From the IMG/VR virus record IMGVR_UViG_3300036768_000657, positions 1 to 45,392 of that record: DNA of 45,392 nt; one strand, written 5' to 3'. The notes under the pieces are model-generated. The model had not been told where the DNA came from, ran no database searches, and saw only the letters and a list, made by a program, of their open reading frames with translations. Positions within the stretch are counted from its first letter, which is position 1. Each line of letters opens with the position of its first letter. Position numbers and translations under genes: made by a program. Origin of the DNA: a virus. Shown piece by piece: positions 45,100 through 45,392 of this stretch.

Positions 45100-45123
45100 C
45101 CGATCGAAAGGACAGCCCGGCGC
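45083..45123 (+). repeat. Direct repeat, copy 2
   Basis: This 41-base copy matches 44586-44627 apart from a few substitutions and one fewer A (GAAAGG versus GAAAAGG). It overlaps the end of the small ORF and lies upstream of terS on the circular map, in the usual pac neighbourhood. Confidence 0.75.
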
Positions 45124-45138
45124 AACCCCAAGGGAAAA

Positions 45139-45392
45139 AATCGTTCCCCAGAAATTCGACCCCCCCCGGCCGGCAGCCCTCTGCCGACGGTGATTCTTAG
45201 CCCTTAGCGTCGATGGAGTGGCGAAGCAGTCCCTGCGTCAGCGGCTCGGTGACCCGCCGATCGATGACTCGCTCGCTGCGATCAGCTGGATGCAGCGCGC
45301 GCTCGCCGCGATGGCTGCCGACGTTCTCTCGAGCAACCTCACCGAGCACGAGAAGCGCGAGGAAATGCTCAAGCTCGCCGACCGCATGGCGA
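45139..45392. repeat. Terminal direct repeat, right copy
   Basis: This is the same 254 bases as 1-254 except T at 45265 in place of C at 127. The sequence before it ends in AGGGAAAA. The repeat closes the circle and marks the genome as complete. Confidence 0.97.
45218..45392 (+). CDS. Small terminase, partial second copy (window end)
   Basis: GTG at 45218 begins the same frame as the complete gene at 80-427 and is cut by the window end after 58 codons. It is the redundant copy created by linearising the circular genome and not a second gene. The single difference is synonymous (Asp16). Confidence 0.9.
   Translation, partial: MAKQSLRQRLGDPPIDDSLAAISWMQRALAAMAADVLSSNLTEHEKREEMLKLADRMA

Noticed and set aside
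1-45392. CRISPR array, insertion sequence or diversity-generating retroelement
   Set aside because: No regularly spaced direct repeats, transposase, reverse transcriptase or template/variable repeat pair was seen.

Overview
This window is one complete, terminally redundant genome of a high-GC tailed phage. The first 254 bases recur at the end (45139-45392) with a single mismatch, so the unit is a circle, or a circularly permuted molecule, of about 45,138 bp. The virion genes match Mu-type myophages in content and order: a DUF935 portal, a gpT-type major capsid protein, a contractile sheath and tube, and gp43-gp48-type baseplate proteins. No Mu transposase genes are present. The lifestyle genes are instead of lambda type: a tyrosine integrase, a CI-like/Cro-like switch and an origin-like repeat array inside a replication gene. 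The lysis cassette has an overlapping inner/outer spanin pair, which implies a host with an outer membrane. A small sigma-region-4-like protein (33327-33806) resembles, from memory, proteins common in Myxococcota and other former Deltaproteobacteria. A high-GC myxobacterium-like host is therefore my best guess, but it is an inference.

Layout. 80-4803: terminase, portal, and a protease with a nested scaffold. 4816-7675: decoration protein, capsid, and neck/head-tail completion. 7672-11197: tail terminator, sheath, tube, and a tail chaperone with a -1 frameshift at an A10 tract. 11187-19296: tape measure and baseplate, interrupted by a glycine-rich protein and an Ig-like protein. 19296-23234: receptor-binding or fibre-type proteins, including a large LamG-gp48 fusion. 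23312-25921: lysis cassette. 25982-26596: an unknown gene. 26597-26884: a lower-GC gap beside the integrase end. 26885-35205, minus strand: a tightly overlapping operon of integrase, small DNA-binding proteins, an ASCH-domain protein, an SbcC/RecF-like ATPase, a PD-(D/E)XK nuclease and regulators. 35206-36080: the control region, with four TGTG-type operator-like sites around a CI-like repressor (minus) and a Cro-like gene (plus). 36313-36717: a zinc-ribbon membrane protein and a tRNA 3'-end-like sequence. 36718-45099, plus strand: replication and DNA metabolism (DnaB-N/RepA-type ATPase, DEAD-box helicase with embedded repeats, Dam methylase, RusA resolvase) plus small unknown genes, running into terS across the circle junction.

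How it works together (inference). The repressor and Cro compete at the 36032-36065 operators. Related operators at 35288-35347 would control the leftward recombination and integration operon. Rightward transcription makes the replication genes and then continues through the circular junction into packaging, head, tail and lysis genes. Most neighbouring genes overlap as ATGA or GTGA, which indicates translational coupling. Because these overlaps fix many start codons, I could add several micro-genes of 24-56 codons.
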